A stretch of 37,355 bases of DNA, from NCBI GenBank assembly GCA_000333855.2, contig CM007315.1:1339274-1376628 (forward strand), in the 5' to 3' direction. The notes beneath the pieces are model-generated. The model did not search any database and was not told where the DNA came from. It saw nothing but the letters and a program-made list of their open reading frames with translations. Both the position numbers and the translations under genes were made by a program. Of this stretch, positions 1 to 9,204 are shown piece after piece (the stretch's first letter is position 1; the number at the start of each line of letters is the position of its first letter). The DNA is from Endotrypanum monterogeii (Eukaryota > Euglenozoa > Kinetoplastea > Trypanosomatida > Trypanosomatidae).

Positions 1-364
1 AGAAAAGGAACTCAACATATGATCACAAAACCGTCGCCACCCGACGCCTTCCGAGTGAAGATCAGTACCGCCTCCGAGCTACCTTCCCTGCCTACCGAGC
101 CCTCGGGGTTGTCCCCTGCGCGGAAGGGATTTGGTATATCTGTACGTCATTCGACCTGCGGATGCTAAATAAATAGAAGAATTGCCCACTGGTGAAGTAG
201 AGAGAGAAAACTCAAGTACACGCATTCCTGGACTAGCTAAGGCGCGCTCCACGCCGGCGGGGGAAGAGGGGGGGCTGTGAAGATGGTAGCTCCACCCCTC
301 CCCCTTTATCCTGATCAACAGAAAAGACATCCTCTCAGTCCTCACACGGACTCGAACGTGTACG

Positions 365-410
<46 letters not shown>

Positions 411-1359
411 CGCAGAGAGAGAGAGAGGACTGGGCAAGTTGTCCACCCTCAACACCCCTCCCTCATCTTCTCCATCGCACTCATCAAATTCACATACAGG
501 GTGGGAGACATACAGCCATCGCCTGTCGCAACAGATGTGCAGAATCAATGAAAAATGCTAGGAGGACGTGATGTCGAAACACCTAAAGGAGGGGGGGGGG
601 ATTAGGCAGGAGAAGGATGAGTGATGTGAGCCCCCAACATGAGAAAAGACACACATACATGCACAGAGAAATGAAAAAAAAAGTTGTGGAAAAGAAAATG
701 TAGAAAAGATAAAGGAGTGCACGAACAAAGAGACCACCGCTGAAATATCCCAAGAAGGGAACGAGGTCAAGAAAATTTAAAAAAACGAGGGCGAGAGAAA
801 CATGAAAATACATTTAATCGTGATCCTGTCAGCATCGATAACAACGTACACTCTCCAGGCAACCCCAACGCTCCCCCTCCTCCTCCCCTCCCCCTGCACT
901 GCAATATAACATAAAAAGGGATGCAAAGGAGAACCATAAGCAACTGCATGACCGTGAATACATCGAACAACCAGCTACGAGCTGAACAACCCGCACGAGG
1001 CCCAACGAGACTTCGCGCTCTCGACATCGCACACTCACAACGCGGCCCTCAAAGCCAAGCAGATTTTTAAACCCTCAAATGGCTCCGTAGACCGACGCGC
1101 CCGCGGATGGCAGGCTGCTGTCTTCCGCATCTGCATGTGAGGTGGTGAGTACAGAAATATGAATAATAAGGCGGAAGGAGGCACACCACGAAAGTGCAGC
1201 AACGTGAACAGGAAAGTCTGCACCATCACCCCCATCACCGAAGAAAAACGATCGCCGTAGAGTATAAAACTCGTTTCTGGCAGGTAGCGGCGCAGCTGAG
1301 ATGCACATGTAAACACTAACACACGCAACAAAGCCAACAAAGATGATGCGGGGAAAGCT
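1..1359. other. Intergenic region left of the ZIP gene
   Basis: No convincing gene is visible. The region should hold the 3' untranslated part of the ZIP transporter mRNA (minus strand) and, further left, the leader region of the next minus-strand gene outside the window. Visible landmarks are a (CA)21 tract at 367-408 followed by a GA-rich stretch to about 427, a run of ten G at 591-600, and a C-rich stretch at 870-896. Open frames here are short and composed of low-complexity residues, so none is called. If the locus matches the Leishmania LIT1/LIT2 tandem, a second ZIP copy would be expected just outside the left edge; nothing in these bases confirms that. Confidence 0.7.
367..427. repeat. 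CA dinucleotide microsatellite with GA-rich tail
   Basis: A perfect CA run occupies 367-408 and is followed by a purine GA run at about 414-427. Such tracts are common between trypanosomatid genes. Read on the minus strand it gives GT repeats next to a CT-rich tract, which could serve as the pyrimidine signal for trans-splicing of the gene to the left. Confidence 0.95.
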
Positions 1360-2667
1360 CTACAGCCACTTGCCCACATAGGCCATCAAGCCCATTCCTG
1401 CCCACAGAGCCGCAAAAAGTGCTATCTTTCTCCTGCGGCGGCCTGTCAGCCCATCTGCACAGTAGTGCTTTAGATCGGCCACAAAGTCTCCCAGCAGCAG
1501 CGTGAAGGCGAGGTACAGCAGGATGCCACCACACATGGAGTCCAGAATAGAGATCATCGTCGCAAAACCGCTGCCAGACATCGCTTTTGGAGATGACCAC
1601 GCTGCGATAGTCCCAATCGCCATGCCAAAAGGTGCGCTGAAGGAAAACACAAGGGCAAGATAGGTCTCCAGGTTGCCAGCGAAGTTGGCGTCCACGAGAC
1701 GTGACCCCATCGCCATGCCCTCAAACAGCTGGTGAAACACAAGCGCCACAAGCAGCGGCTTCAGCTCATCGTCTGCTGCCAATCCCATCGTAAGACCGAC
1801 AAAGATGCTGTGCAGTGTCACACCGAACTCCATGCACACAGCCGAAATAACGCGACGAATGGAGCCCATGTCCATGGGCGGTGCAACGGACAGATGTTGG
1901 TGACCGTGGGCACAAGGATCATCATGGAAGTGACCCTCGGAGTGGTGGTGAGGGTGCAGGACGTCACCGGAGGACGGCTTCGCCCTCTTGTTCATCAGAG
2001 CTGTCCTGTAGCCATCCGCATCAGGGGATGCAGTACTCCAGGAAGTCTGCCGCACTAGCTTCGAGGTATCAAGAGTTGTTGGCCCGGCGTTGGGCTCGAA
2101 CCTCCCGCCCTCGCGAGTCACAGCCGCGGCGCTCCCATGCGTTGTGTCGGTGTTCGGCACAGATACAGGGTCAACAGCATCAGTGTCAGCACCTTCGTCT
2201 ACAACCACCACGTCGGTGCTGTGTACATTGCTTTGCTGGTTCGCCCTCAACCACCGCTCCGCCACGGCAGCCAGTTGAAGGTCGATCGCCTGCATCATGA
2301 GCACAGCAACCAACGCAAACAAGAAATAGAAAGGTTCATATTCTTTGAAGAAGTCGTACACGCACTCCTCACGGAATCCCTCAGCGCCCTCGTGTATCAA
2401 ATGAATTGTCGATACCGACAAAAGCACGCCCGTGGCGGCCGTCTTGCCAATTGTGAAGGCAAACGGATGGTCACGGAATACCGGGATGTACTTGGTCATG
2501 ATCGGCAGTGCCGTCCCCAGCAACGAGACAAACAAAATCAGAAATGTGGCAAACACGTGCAGCCCAATAGAGTACACGCCACTCAAACCAGTGCACAGGG
2601 AACGCCTCTCCCCTACTCCGCCTGCAGATAGCGGCCCCGCCAAAAGCCCGTCCGGCATCATCGACAT
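1360..2667 (-). CDS. LIT1: ZIP-family iron/zinc transporter (LIT1/LIT2-like)
   Basis: This encodes a 435-residue membrane transporter of the ZIP family, which moves Fe2+ or Zn2+ into the cytosol. The first in-frame ATG is at 2667; the open frame runs further upstream but without ATG. About eight hydrophobic segments are visible: three before a long polar loop and five after it. The loop is histidine-rich near residues 238-258, as in many ZIPs. The metal-site helices are recognisable by HSIFVGLTMG (286-295) and HQLFEGMAMG (about 312-321). Length is close to the 432 residues I recall for the Leishmania plasma-membrane ferrous transporter LIT1, and the gene neighbourhood agrees. LIT1 and LIT2 are near-identical tandem copies, so which copy this is cannot be told. 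Family assignment is firm; the substrate (iron rather than zinc) is inferred from orthology. Confidence 0.9.
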   Translation of the reverse strand: MSMMPDGLLAGPLSAGGVGERRSLCTGLSGVYSIGLHVFATFLILFVSLLGTALPIMTKYIPVFRDHPFAFTIGKTAATGVLLSVSTIHLIHEGAEGFREECVYDFFKEYEPFYFLFALVAVLMMQAIDLQLAAVAERWLRANQQSNVHSTDVVVVDEGADTDAVDPVSVPNTDTTHGSAAAVTREGGRFEPNAGPTTLDTSKLVRQTSWSTASPDADGYRTALMNKRAKPSSGDVLHPHHHSEGHFHDDPCAHGHQHLSVAPPMDMGSIRRVISAVCMEFGVTLHSIFVGLTMGLAADDELKPLLVALVFHQLFEGMAMGSRLVDANFAGNLETYLALVFSFSAPFGMAIGTIAAWSSPKAMSGSGFATMISILDSMCGGILLYLAFTLLLGDFVADLKHYCADGLTGRRRRKIALFAALWAGMGLMAYVGKWL

Positions 2668-4092
2668 CCTGTGTAAGTGTGAAAACCCGCGCAAACGCCC
2701 GCGTAAAACTGATTGGGTGCTGCGAGTGCACACACAAGACACGTGCGAGAAAATGTGTTACAAGCGACGAGATGAGGCTAGGAGTGACACAAGGTTACCG
2801 ACAGCGCAGCAGTGGAAAAGATAAGAGAATGGGAACCTGATGCGTGTGAGGCAGCGTGGTACAGCACGCATCAGCACTCAGCTCCGTACAAAACGCCGTT
2901 GTTTCGTTGGCGATTCCTGGTAATCATCAAAAAAAAAGGTTGCGAAGGAAAAAAAGGATGGACTGTACTGTGAGGAGAACATATAGACGAGAAGGGAAGG
3001 GAGTAGCAACAGGTACTTCACCCCAAGTGGAGTAGGAGCAGGCCAGCAGCGTGTAAGACGTTGTGCTCAGAGAGGTGTCCAGTAACGATTGCGGTTGAGC
3101 AAGGGGTGTCCCGCAGCACAGATGACTTCTTCGATGCAACATGCCAGGTGCAACGCACTCAGCCAAAAGACGACCTTGATATCGCCCCCCCCCCAAAAAA
3201 AAAAAATGCATGTCGACGGAGGCGATTCCTTGATTCAGTGAAACATGTGGATTCCTTGCATCGAATACCGTATCTGAGCCATCCCTTTACCTCTCTGCGC
3301 TTGTCAGACGCGTACTCCTCGCACCGATCGCTGCCTTACTGGCTGCACTCGAACATGTTTCCCCGCCTCTCCTCCTCCTCTAGTAAGCCCTCCTCCATCT
3401 TCGGGTGCAAAACCGATTCTCGGCAAAACTCTGACGCATTGTTACTTCAGCGGTGGACGCGGTATGCATCTCAGCACAGAGACCAGAGCGAGTGTCCCCT
3501 CCTCCAACCCTACACATCCCAATGCTATACCGGATGTCCTCGCGCTGACATCGCCACGACGAAACGAGGCGCGTGTCGAGACACATGCGGTGCATGCACC
3601 CTAGAAGGCCCCCGCAACAAAAAGAAAATCTTTCAAAGATGTCATGACCTCTTTCACACGCAGTCTCCGCCACTCCTGTCGTCTGGGACACCGAATCCCT
3701 GGTGCTCCAGAGAGCCGGAGAGACGTGAAGCGCGCACGCACGCCGGAGGTGAACGGCACAGGTCGACAGGACTCCAAATATGTAAATTTCAAAAGGTGAT
3801 AGAGACTCATGTACAGCAGCAGGTAAAAAAAACATCAGCAACGTAGGGCAGTCCTGTCAGCCCCGATTGGCCAGCAGCCCTCTCCTGTGACCCCAGGGCC
3901 AGGGTACAGTGAATCGAAGACGCGGACAATCGTCGAGCAAGTCGTCCCCCCAAAAAAAAAAGAAAAAAAAGCAGCACACCGGCCCTTCTGCCTTTTGCTC
4001 TTCTGCAAGTTTGCATGCGCTATTGTATTTTCCCTTCACCTATGCTCGGCCACTCACGAGGCAGTCGACCACACCTGCAAGCAGCACCACGC
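2668..4092. other. Intergenic region between ZIP and BTB-SPRY genes
   Basis: About 1.4 kb without a supportable gene. It should contain the ZIP leader and the 3' untranslated region of the BTB-SPRY mRNA. It shows A-runs at 2928-2937, about 3195-3206 and 3950-3970 on the plus strand (T-runs on the transcribed strand) and a C8 run next to the second one. A plus-strand open frame at 3061-3846 starts at TTG, is antisense to the transcription unit and resembles no family, so I did not call it. Confidence 0.7.
2720..2760 (-). promoter_or_regulatory. Probable trans-splice acceptor for the ZIP gene
   Basis: On the minus strand a pyrimidine-rich stretch (about 2725-2757) precedes an AG at 2720-2721, giving a leader of about 52 nt before the ATG at 2667. 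No upstream ATG lies in that leader. A second AG sits only 1 nt before the ATG and is less likely. Confidence 0.4.
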
Positions 4093-5106
4093 CTAAGTCG
4101 CCACAATGGTCACCTGAGAACTGCGGGCGGCAATAGAGCTAAAGGCATACTGACGACCCGCCGGCAGTCGCTCCATCGCTGCGCAGTACTCTCCATTCAC
4201 AACCCACCGCACAATGCGATCATCAGCGTCAAAGATGACGCGTATGACCACACCAGCAGAGAACGGGAGCCCCGTCTCCACGACACGCGGTTCCCCAAGG
4301 TAGAAGGTGAGCTTCCCGTCATTCCAATAGAAAACACCGCTGCTACCGTCGTGCTGGGGTGTGTCTACTTCCTCCCCGAGCCCGGCGTTTGAGCTTATCA
4401 TGCCGACAGCCACACGATCACACTGCGAAACGCAGAAGTCGATATGGTGCTGACCGACAGTGAAGAAGTCGCTGGCGACAGCGAAAACGCTGTCCGAGAG
4501 AAGCTTAGAGCTGTGCAGCGGATTTCGGAAGTAGTACTTGGATGGTGTGACGTGAAACCGCGTGTTCCACGAACCTTCCAAACCGTAGTAGCTCGCCTCT
4601 TCCCGACAGGACTCCATCCATTCCTCGGGTATAGCGTGTTTGTACCCACGCAGAAGATTGAGCAGCATGCCAAAAAGAAGCGCATTTCTGGACGGAATTT
4701 CAACGGCGGAATCCTCCGTCGTCTCCCTGTCCCCACTACAGCGCTTGTGCCCGCAGACACTCGTGTCCGCAGCGTCCTCTCCCGACACGGTGCTGCAGTA
4801 GTGCAGTGTTGCTAGAGAAAATAGCAGTGATCCGGGGTCTTTCTCTAGAAGCGATCGTGACACTGCAAAATTTCCGCCACCCACGCAGAAGCTAACGACC
4901 GGTGGAACCTGCGGTGGAAGAGTCGACAGCCCCTCGTATCTGTGCTTCAGGCGCGCGCATAGCTCGGTCAGCGTGTCTGACTCGCGGCTGCAATCCACCG
5001 CCGATATCAGCAGTGGATGTGGAATGACCGACGACGACGCCGCACGAGCAGCCACCGTGGAAAACGTCTTTGCCACCGCTGCCGGTGGTTCCTCGTCTGA
5101 ATCCAT
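4093..5106 (-). CDS. KCTD-like BTB domain plus SPRY domain protein
   Basis: A 337-residue protein. Residues about 70-178 match a potassium-channel-tetramerisation-type BTB/POZ domain: the VGGGNF start, the SRSLLEKDPGSLL stretch, and the late LFGMLLNLLRG and EEASYYGLEG segments are all typical of the fold. Between the two halves of the domain lies a polar, cysteine-containing insertion at about 105-135. The C-terminal part (about 194-337) looks like a SPRY/B30.2 domain, with GVFYWNDGKL, GVVIRVIFD and VVNGEYCAAM matching its core strands. BTB proteins of this type often oligomerise and can act as cullin-3 adaptors; SPRY domains bind partners. A ubiquitin-ligase adaptor role is therefore possible but is only inference. 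The start is the first ATG in frame; the frame continues upstream only through a GTG. Confidence 0.85.
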   Translation of the reverse strand: MDSDEEPPAAVAKTFSTVAARAASSSVIPHPLLISAVDCSRESDTLTELCARLKHRYEGLSTLPPQVPPVVSFCVGGGNFAVSRSLLEKDPGSLLFSLATLHYCSTVSGEDAADTSVCGHKRCSGDRETTEDSAVEIPSRNALLFGMLLNLLRGYKHAIPEEWMESCREEASYYGLEGSWNTRFHVTPSKYYFRNPLHSSKLLSDSVFAVASDFFTVGQHHIDFCVSQCDRVAVGMISSNAGLGEEVDTPQHDGSSGVFYWNDGKLTFYLGEPRVVETGLPFSAGVVIRVIFDADDRIVRWVVNGEYCAAMERLPAGRQYAFSSIAARSSQVTIVAT

Positions 5107-5155
5107 ACCAGCCGGCGCACAAAGGATACCCACGCAGGCAGCCCAACAAATTATA

Positions 5156-5160
5156 GTATA

Positions 5161-5206
<46 letters not shown>

Positions 5207-5212
5207 TATATG
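5156..5212. repeat. TA dinucleotide microsatellite
   Basis: An almost uninterrupted alternating T/A tract with a few TG steps, ending about 50 nt upstream of the BTB-SPRY start codon on the minus strand. With the acceptor proposed at 5280-5281, the tract would be inside the mature 5' leader. Confidence 0.95.
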
Positions 5213-5245
5213 TGCGCACACAGAGAAGGGGTAAAACACTATCGA

Positions 5246-5266
5246 CTTCACCCGCTGCGGGTGAAG
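5246..5266. repeat. Perfect 10-bp inverted repeat around one central base
   Basis: Two 10-base arms (CTTCACCCGC and its reverse complement) flank a single T at 5256. In RNA the innermost pair would open to give a tight GC-rich hairpin. It lies between the pyrimidine tract and the TA repeat upstream of the BTB-SPRY gene, so it would be in the 5' leader if splicing uses the AG at 5280-5281. Confidence 0.85.
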
Positions 5267-5279
5267 ATCACCACCGACT

Positions 5280-5325
5280 CTGATGAAGGGGTTGACGACA
5301 GCGGAGAGACAGATTCAAAGAGAGG
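5280..5325 (-). promoter_or_regulatory. Probable trans-splice acceptor for the BTB-SPRY gene
   Basis: On the minus strand a CT-rich tract (about 5284-5325) is followed by AG at 5280-5281. Between 5238 and the start codon at 5106 there is no AG dinucleotide on the minus strand, so the acceptor must lie at or above 5239. The favoured site gives a leader of about 173 nt. Confidence 0.45.
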
Positions 5326-5952
5326 CTTTGAAGTAAGCTCGGCAATATCCAGAGATTTCGAGTACGTACCGACCACCCTAGATTCGAAATTCGCACCAAG
5401 TCAAAATCGCTGGGTAGACATACACTGTTGACAAGCACCAGACAGAGAAAAGACGTAATAAAGAGAAAAGAATCAGTGATATATATATATATATATGAGG
5501 GAAGGAGGAGAAGCGGCGCGTGGCTCGCTGATGCGAAACGCAGTGAGCATATATATTCACCGCATCACAATTTACGCGCGATGAAGCACCCGGTGCAAAG
5601 ACGACGTCATCCATGCGTGCAGTGCAAAACGAGGAGATGTGCTCGGTGGAGTCCGAACGTATCTTCTGTTCAGGATCTACGCGGTTCCCTGCGCGCCTGG
5701 AATGCAAGGCGGCACTGCGGAGGTGCATTTTATTGTCTTCAAAAATTTTAAAAAGGCAAGAAGAAAATTGCAGCGCTATGGTTTTCACACGAGAATGCCA
5801 TACCGCACACAATTGACACGCGGGCGGCTAGTGTGTAGGTGTATGTGTGGGTGGGTGTGTATTAGGGGAAAAGGGGGGAGGCAGTACAGCTCTACCACGC
5901 AGAAGTGCCCCCTCGTTACCACGCCCGCCAATCAGCCACAGCCGTTGCGCTA

Positions 5953-8900
5953 TTAAAAAGTGTTTGATCTTACAACAGAAAGTCCCTTCTGATAATCCGC
6001 AGTCGATGCATAAGAAATAATCTCAATACAGCTGCCGCCATCTGCGAAAGTGGGAAGGATCAGCGCCTCCGTGTCCTCTGAGGCATCCTCAGTATCCTCT
6101 TGCTTCGATCGCATACCCGGCAGAGGCACGAGGCAGGTGCCTGGCTTGGCGAGAGCATCGACAGCAGTGGTGCGGGTGCTATTCATGCACAGCACCAACG
6201 CACGTGAGCCAGTACGACTGTTGAAGAAAAATTGCCGTAGGTGCGACCTCACGTCGCCCTCTGTGATCAACGAGAGGGCTTTGATTGTCCGCTGGCGGCT
6301 CTCAAACTTCGACAAGTCCAAATACTCACTCTCTAGGCACCGGGCATCACTCTCGACTGTGTCAGGCACCTTCTCCAGAGTCGTGATCAGGCCCCGCTTT
6401 ACTGTCTCGACTGTGTCGGCATTGCAGAGTGTATCTAGCTGAGCCTCCGCAGCGGACAGAAAAGCGACGATGCGGGAAAGCAGATATATGCAATCCACAT
6501 CTGGCAGCGCGCTCTGCGCCGAAAACAATGCATGCATGGTCTGGTACTCGACACTCCCCTGCGCGAACACAATATAGCCCAGACCCTCTCGCGTGCGCAG
6601 CACGTTGAAAAAAGAGGAAGACAGGAGCTTTATCGAAAGTTGTGTCAGCGCCACCGCACGCGGAGTGGCTTCACCGATGGCGATGTCGACTACAACAGCC
6701 GCATTCGGGTCGGATGGGTTTGATGGTGGCGTTGAAAGAACATCAAAGGAGGACAGCACGCTCTCGTCCGCTTTGGGCATTCCTGGGCGCGATCCGTACG
6801 TGTCGCGCACACGTGGAATGCTTTCTTTCAGAGGAATGGGGATAATTAAACGTGTGAGGAGATCCTCAAGCGGGTCAACAAAGACTGTTCGCACCTCGTC
6901 CACGGATAGCACGTTCCCGGCAACGAAGCACTCGAAGAGGAGTCCGCTCTCCACATACGCTTTCACAAAAGAGCGGTAGCCCTCGTATGTGGCGGAAGAC
7001 TCACACGCAATCATCTCATCAAAACAGTAGTGCGTGTGATGTGTCGCCTTTTTCTGCATATGGAAAAGCACCTTGTACGGCTGCTCCATCCTCACATTCT
7101 TGAGCCCACGAAGACCTGCCTCGAGATAGGTTGCGTACTCCTCGGCAGTGCCCTGGAGCACCTCAGCGGTCAGCGCCCTCCGCACCACAGCAAAGAAAAA
7201 TTCGTAAAGCCTCTGTGAGGGCCCCTCAACTGCGAAGCCTAGCCCGGTAGCCGAAAAGATCACCTCGTTCGAGAGCGATGCCAAAGTCGCGTAGTAGGCC
7301 ATCTCAGTGACCGCGTTGCACAAAATACCGCGCATGACGCGTGTGTAAAGGCGGTTGAGCGGACTCGAGTATGCAACCGGTGAGAGAACATTGCACCGCA
7401 GTGCTGTTTTAAAGGTTCTGTGGTGGCCTGGGTCCCTCCTCACGTAGGTCACAGCGTGCGGGGAAGCGATCTCCTCAACAGCGCTCGCGGCCGCCGGTGG
7501 GTGAACGCTGAAATCCGTCGCGATGAACGGATTTTTGGACGGGAGTGCGAGCGTTGGCGGGTACGGCCCTCTGATAAGACTCTTCCAGTGTCGCTGCTGC
7601 TCCTCCGGTATCTTAACCGTCTGGTACAACGCCTTGTGGAACCGCGACGACTGGCTCGCTCGCACCTGTGCGAAAGCGGGTAACGAAAGGAAAAGCTCCT
7701 CAGCCGACACGCTACCTTCTCCCGGCTGCGCCGCTTCCCCCGTGATCCCCTCCCCCTCCCCCTCCCCTTCCACCGCCTCCTCCTGCTCCTCCTCTTCCTC
7801 CTCCTCCTGCTCCTCCCCTACGTCACTCTCCCCAGGCTCCTCCTCCGTGGCCAGTGCGCCGACATCTGACTCTTTGGGCAGGTCTCCCCACTGCATGACC
7901 ACCACACAGTTCTGTGGTGTCAGTTGACGCACATAGTCCAGAGTTGCCTCCAGATCGTCCTCAAGTACCATGTCGCCACCAATCCAGCAGTGCTCAAGAT
8001 CCGTTGCGTTCGCGTTCTGGGCAAGTGTGATACAGTGATCCGCTGGTGTGCACACGTCAGTGCTCTCAAAAAAGAGGCGCTCCTCCGCCTTCATCTGCTC
8101 GTACACCTCGGTATTCACACCCTTCGCGTAGGATTGACCTATACCTTGGTAGAGCAGCTCCACCACACTCAGCGCATTCCGAAATCCCTCCACAGTGAGC
8201 GTTATCGAGGCATCCATCACTTCGAAGTCGTTATCCACGCGATGCGAGCCAGCCACCATGCCGGTCGCCCAATTACGCTTCTTTAGCAGCCCGAGGACGG
8301 AGGTATCGCACTCGTGTCCAAGGAGGTGAGAAATGTACGCCGACGGGGTCGACCGCCATGACGACGACGGCGATCGAACTGCCCACATCAGCCGAAGCTC
8401 ACGCATCTTTCGCACGGTTCGCAGGTTGGTCCAGGAGCCAAGCGCCGCATCGGTGAAGAGACGCTCGTGAGACTCCAGGAAAGAACAGTGCGGAGCATCC
8501 CCATGCTTCATCCGCCCGAGGGGCTCCTCAATAAGCTTCAGGACCTCGTCTGCTGTTCGAGAGCTCACCACCACAATCGTCGCCCCACCCGCCACGTACC
8601 ATCGAGAGTAGAACTCCTTGAGCGACTCCCGCACGTCGATACCCCGCTGCTGTGGCTCGTCCCGCAGGGTAGTCAGGTTGCCGTTGCCGTAACGACTCCT
8701 CGGGTGCTTTGGGTTGTAAAATGTGCGAATCAGCTCATCGAGACGCCAGTAGTCGTTGTGATGATTTTTTTCGTCTTCACTGTGGACAGCGTTTACCTCG
8801 CGAGAAACTGCGCTGGGACTGAAGCTGGGAGCCGCAAAAAACTCGACAAACCGCTCCAGCGCCCCCTCCAGGCCCCCGTCGCTGACGCTGAAGTAATACA

Positions 8901-9204
8901 CTGTGTCACGGTCGGCGGTGAAGGCATTACTGAACCCGCCCGCTTTGGATACGAAGCTGTCAAACTCGTCCTCCTTGGGGAACTTCTCTGTTCCCATGAA
9001 GAGCATATGCTCGCAGAAGTGGGCCAGTCCCGGGAGCTCCACCGGATCATTCAGCTGGCCTGCGTGAATGCTCATGGCCGCCGCAGGCATTTTTGCGTTG
9101 TCATCTTGCACAATGACGCACTTGAGGCCGTTTTTGAGAACGTGGCCAGAGTACCTGGGGCGAGTGACTGCTGGTGTGATGATACGATGAGCAACGTTCG
9201 CCAT
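5953..9204 (-). CDS. M16 zinc metallopeptidase, insulysin-like
   Basis: A 1083-residue protein of the pitrilysin/insulin-degrading-enzyme family, which cleaves peptides inside a large closed chamber. The inverted zinc motif HFCEH is at 62-66 and the third zinc ligand is E143 in HSEDEKN. The spacing from the first histidine to that glutamate is 81 residues, the same as in human insulysin (H108 to E189), so it is predicted to be active. Length fits a four-domain M16A enzyme of about 1000 residues plus an acidic low-complexity insertion at about 445-500, rich in Glu with a short Gly-Glu repeat, near the end of the first half. The start at MANVAH is chosen because sequence further upstream in frame is low-complexity and sits in the leader. 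No mitochondrial or secretory signal is obvious, so it is probably cytosolic. Confidence 0.92.
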   Translation of the reverse strand: MANVAHRIITPAVTRPRYSGHVLKNGLKCVIVQDDNAKMPAAAMSIHAGQLNDPVELPGLAHFCEHMLFMGTEKFPKEDEFDSFVSKAGGFSNAFTADRDTVYYFSVSDGGLEGALERFVEFFAAPSFSPSAVSREVNAVHSEDEKNHHNDYWRLDELIRTFYNPKHPRSRYGNGNLTTLRDEPQQRGIDVRESLKEFYSRWYVAGGATIVVVSSRTADEVLKLIEEPLGRMKHGDAPHCSFLESHERLFTDAALGSWTNLRTVRKMRELRLMWAVRSPSSSWRSTPSAYISHLLGHECDTSVLGLLKKRNWATGMVAGSHRVDNDFEVMDASITLTVEGFRNALSVVELLYQGIGQSYAKGVNTEVYEQMKAEERLFFESTDVCTPADHCITLAQNANATDLEHCWIGGDMVLEDDLEATLDYVRQLTPQNCVVVMQWGDLPKESDVGALATEEEPGESDVGEEQEEEEEEEQEEAVEGEGEGEGITGEAAQPGEGSVSAEELFLSLPAFAQVRASQSSRFHKALYQTVKIPEEQQRHWKSLIRGPYPPTLALPSKNPFIATDFSVHPPAAASAVEEIASPHAVTYVRRDPGHHRTFKTALRCNVLSPVAYSSPLNRLYTRVMRGILCNAVTEMAYYATLASLSNEVIFSATGLGFAVEGPSQRLYEFFFAVVRRALTAEVLQGTAEEYATYLEAGLRGLKNVRMEQPYKVLFHMQKKATHHTHYCFDEMIACESSATYEGYRSFVKAYVESGLLFECFVAGNVLSVDEVRTVFVDPLEDLLTRLIIPIPLKESIPRVRDTYGSRPGMPKADESVLSSFDVLSTPPSNPSDPNAAVVVDIAIGEATPRAVALTQLSIKLLSSSFFNVLRTREGLGYIVFAQGSVEYQTMHALFSAQSALPDVDCIYLLSRIVAFLSAAEAQLDTLCNADTVETVKRGLITTLEKVPDTVESDARCLESEYLDLSKFESRQRTIKALSLITEGDVRSHLRQFFFNSRTGSRALVLCMNSTRTTAVDALAKPGTCLVPLPGMRSKQEDTEDASEDTEALILPTFADGGSCIEIISYASTADYQKGLSVVRSNTF
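7740..7850 (-). repeat. Low-complexity acidic tract within the M16 gene
   Basis: The plus strand shows imperfect TCC/CTCC repeats that encode Glu-rich and Gly-Glu sequence on the minus strand. This in-frame triplet-like repeat may vary in length between strains. Confidence 0.85.

Larger units (their letters stand above)
5107..5952. other. Intergenic region between BTB-SPRY and M16 peptidase genes
   Basis: About 850 bp. It contains the BTB-SPRY leader with a TA repeat and a hairpin (listed separately), a second short TA repeat at 5479-5496, and the 3' untranslated region of the M16 peptidase mRNA. No coding sequence is supportable; the small frames here run through the microsatellites. Confidence 0.75.

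Noticed and set aside
45..70. Short similarity between the window start and 5260-5285 (GTGAAGATCA and following bases)
   Set aside because: Only about 20 of 24 positions match; too short to call a repeat family without a search.
345..365. Possible tRNA T-arm (B-box-like GACTCGAAC on the plus strand)
   Set aside because: The stem-loop does not have a proper 7-base loop with a 5-bp stem, and a CA microsatellite occupies the adjacent bases; no cloverleaf can be formed.
3061..3846. Plus-strand open frame of 261 codons between ZIP and BTB-SPRY genes
   Set aside because: Starts at TTG, includes translated homopolymers, lies antisense to the array and resembles nothing known.
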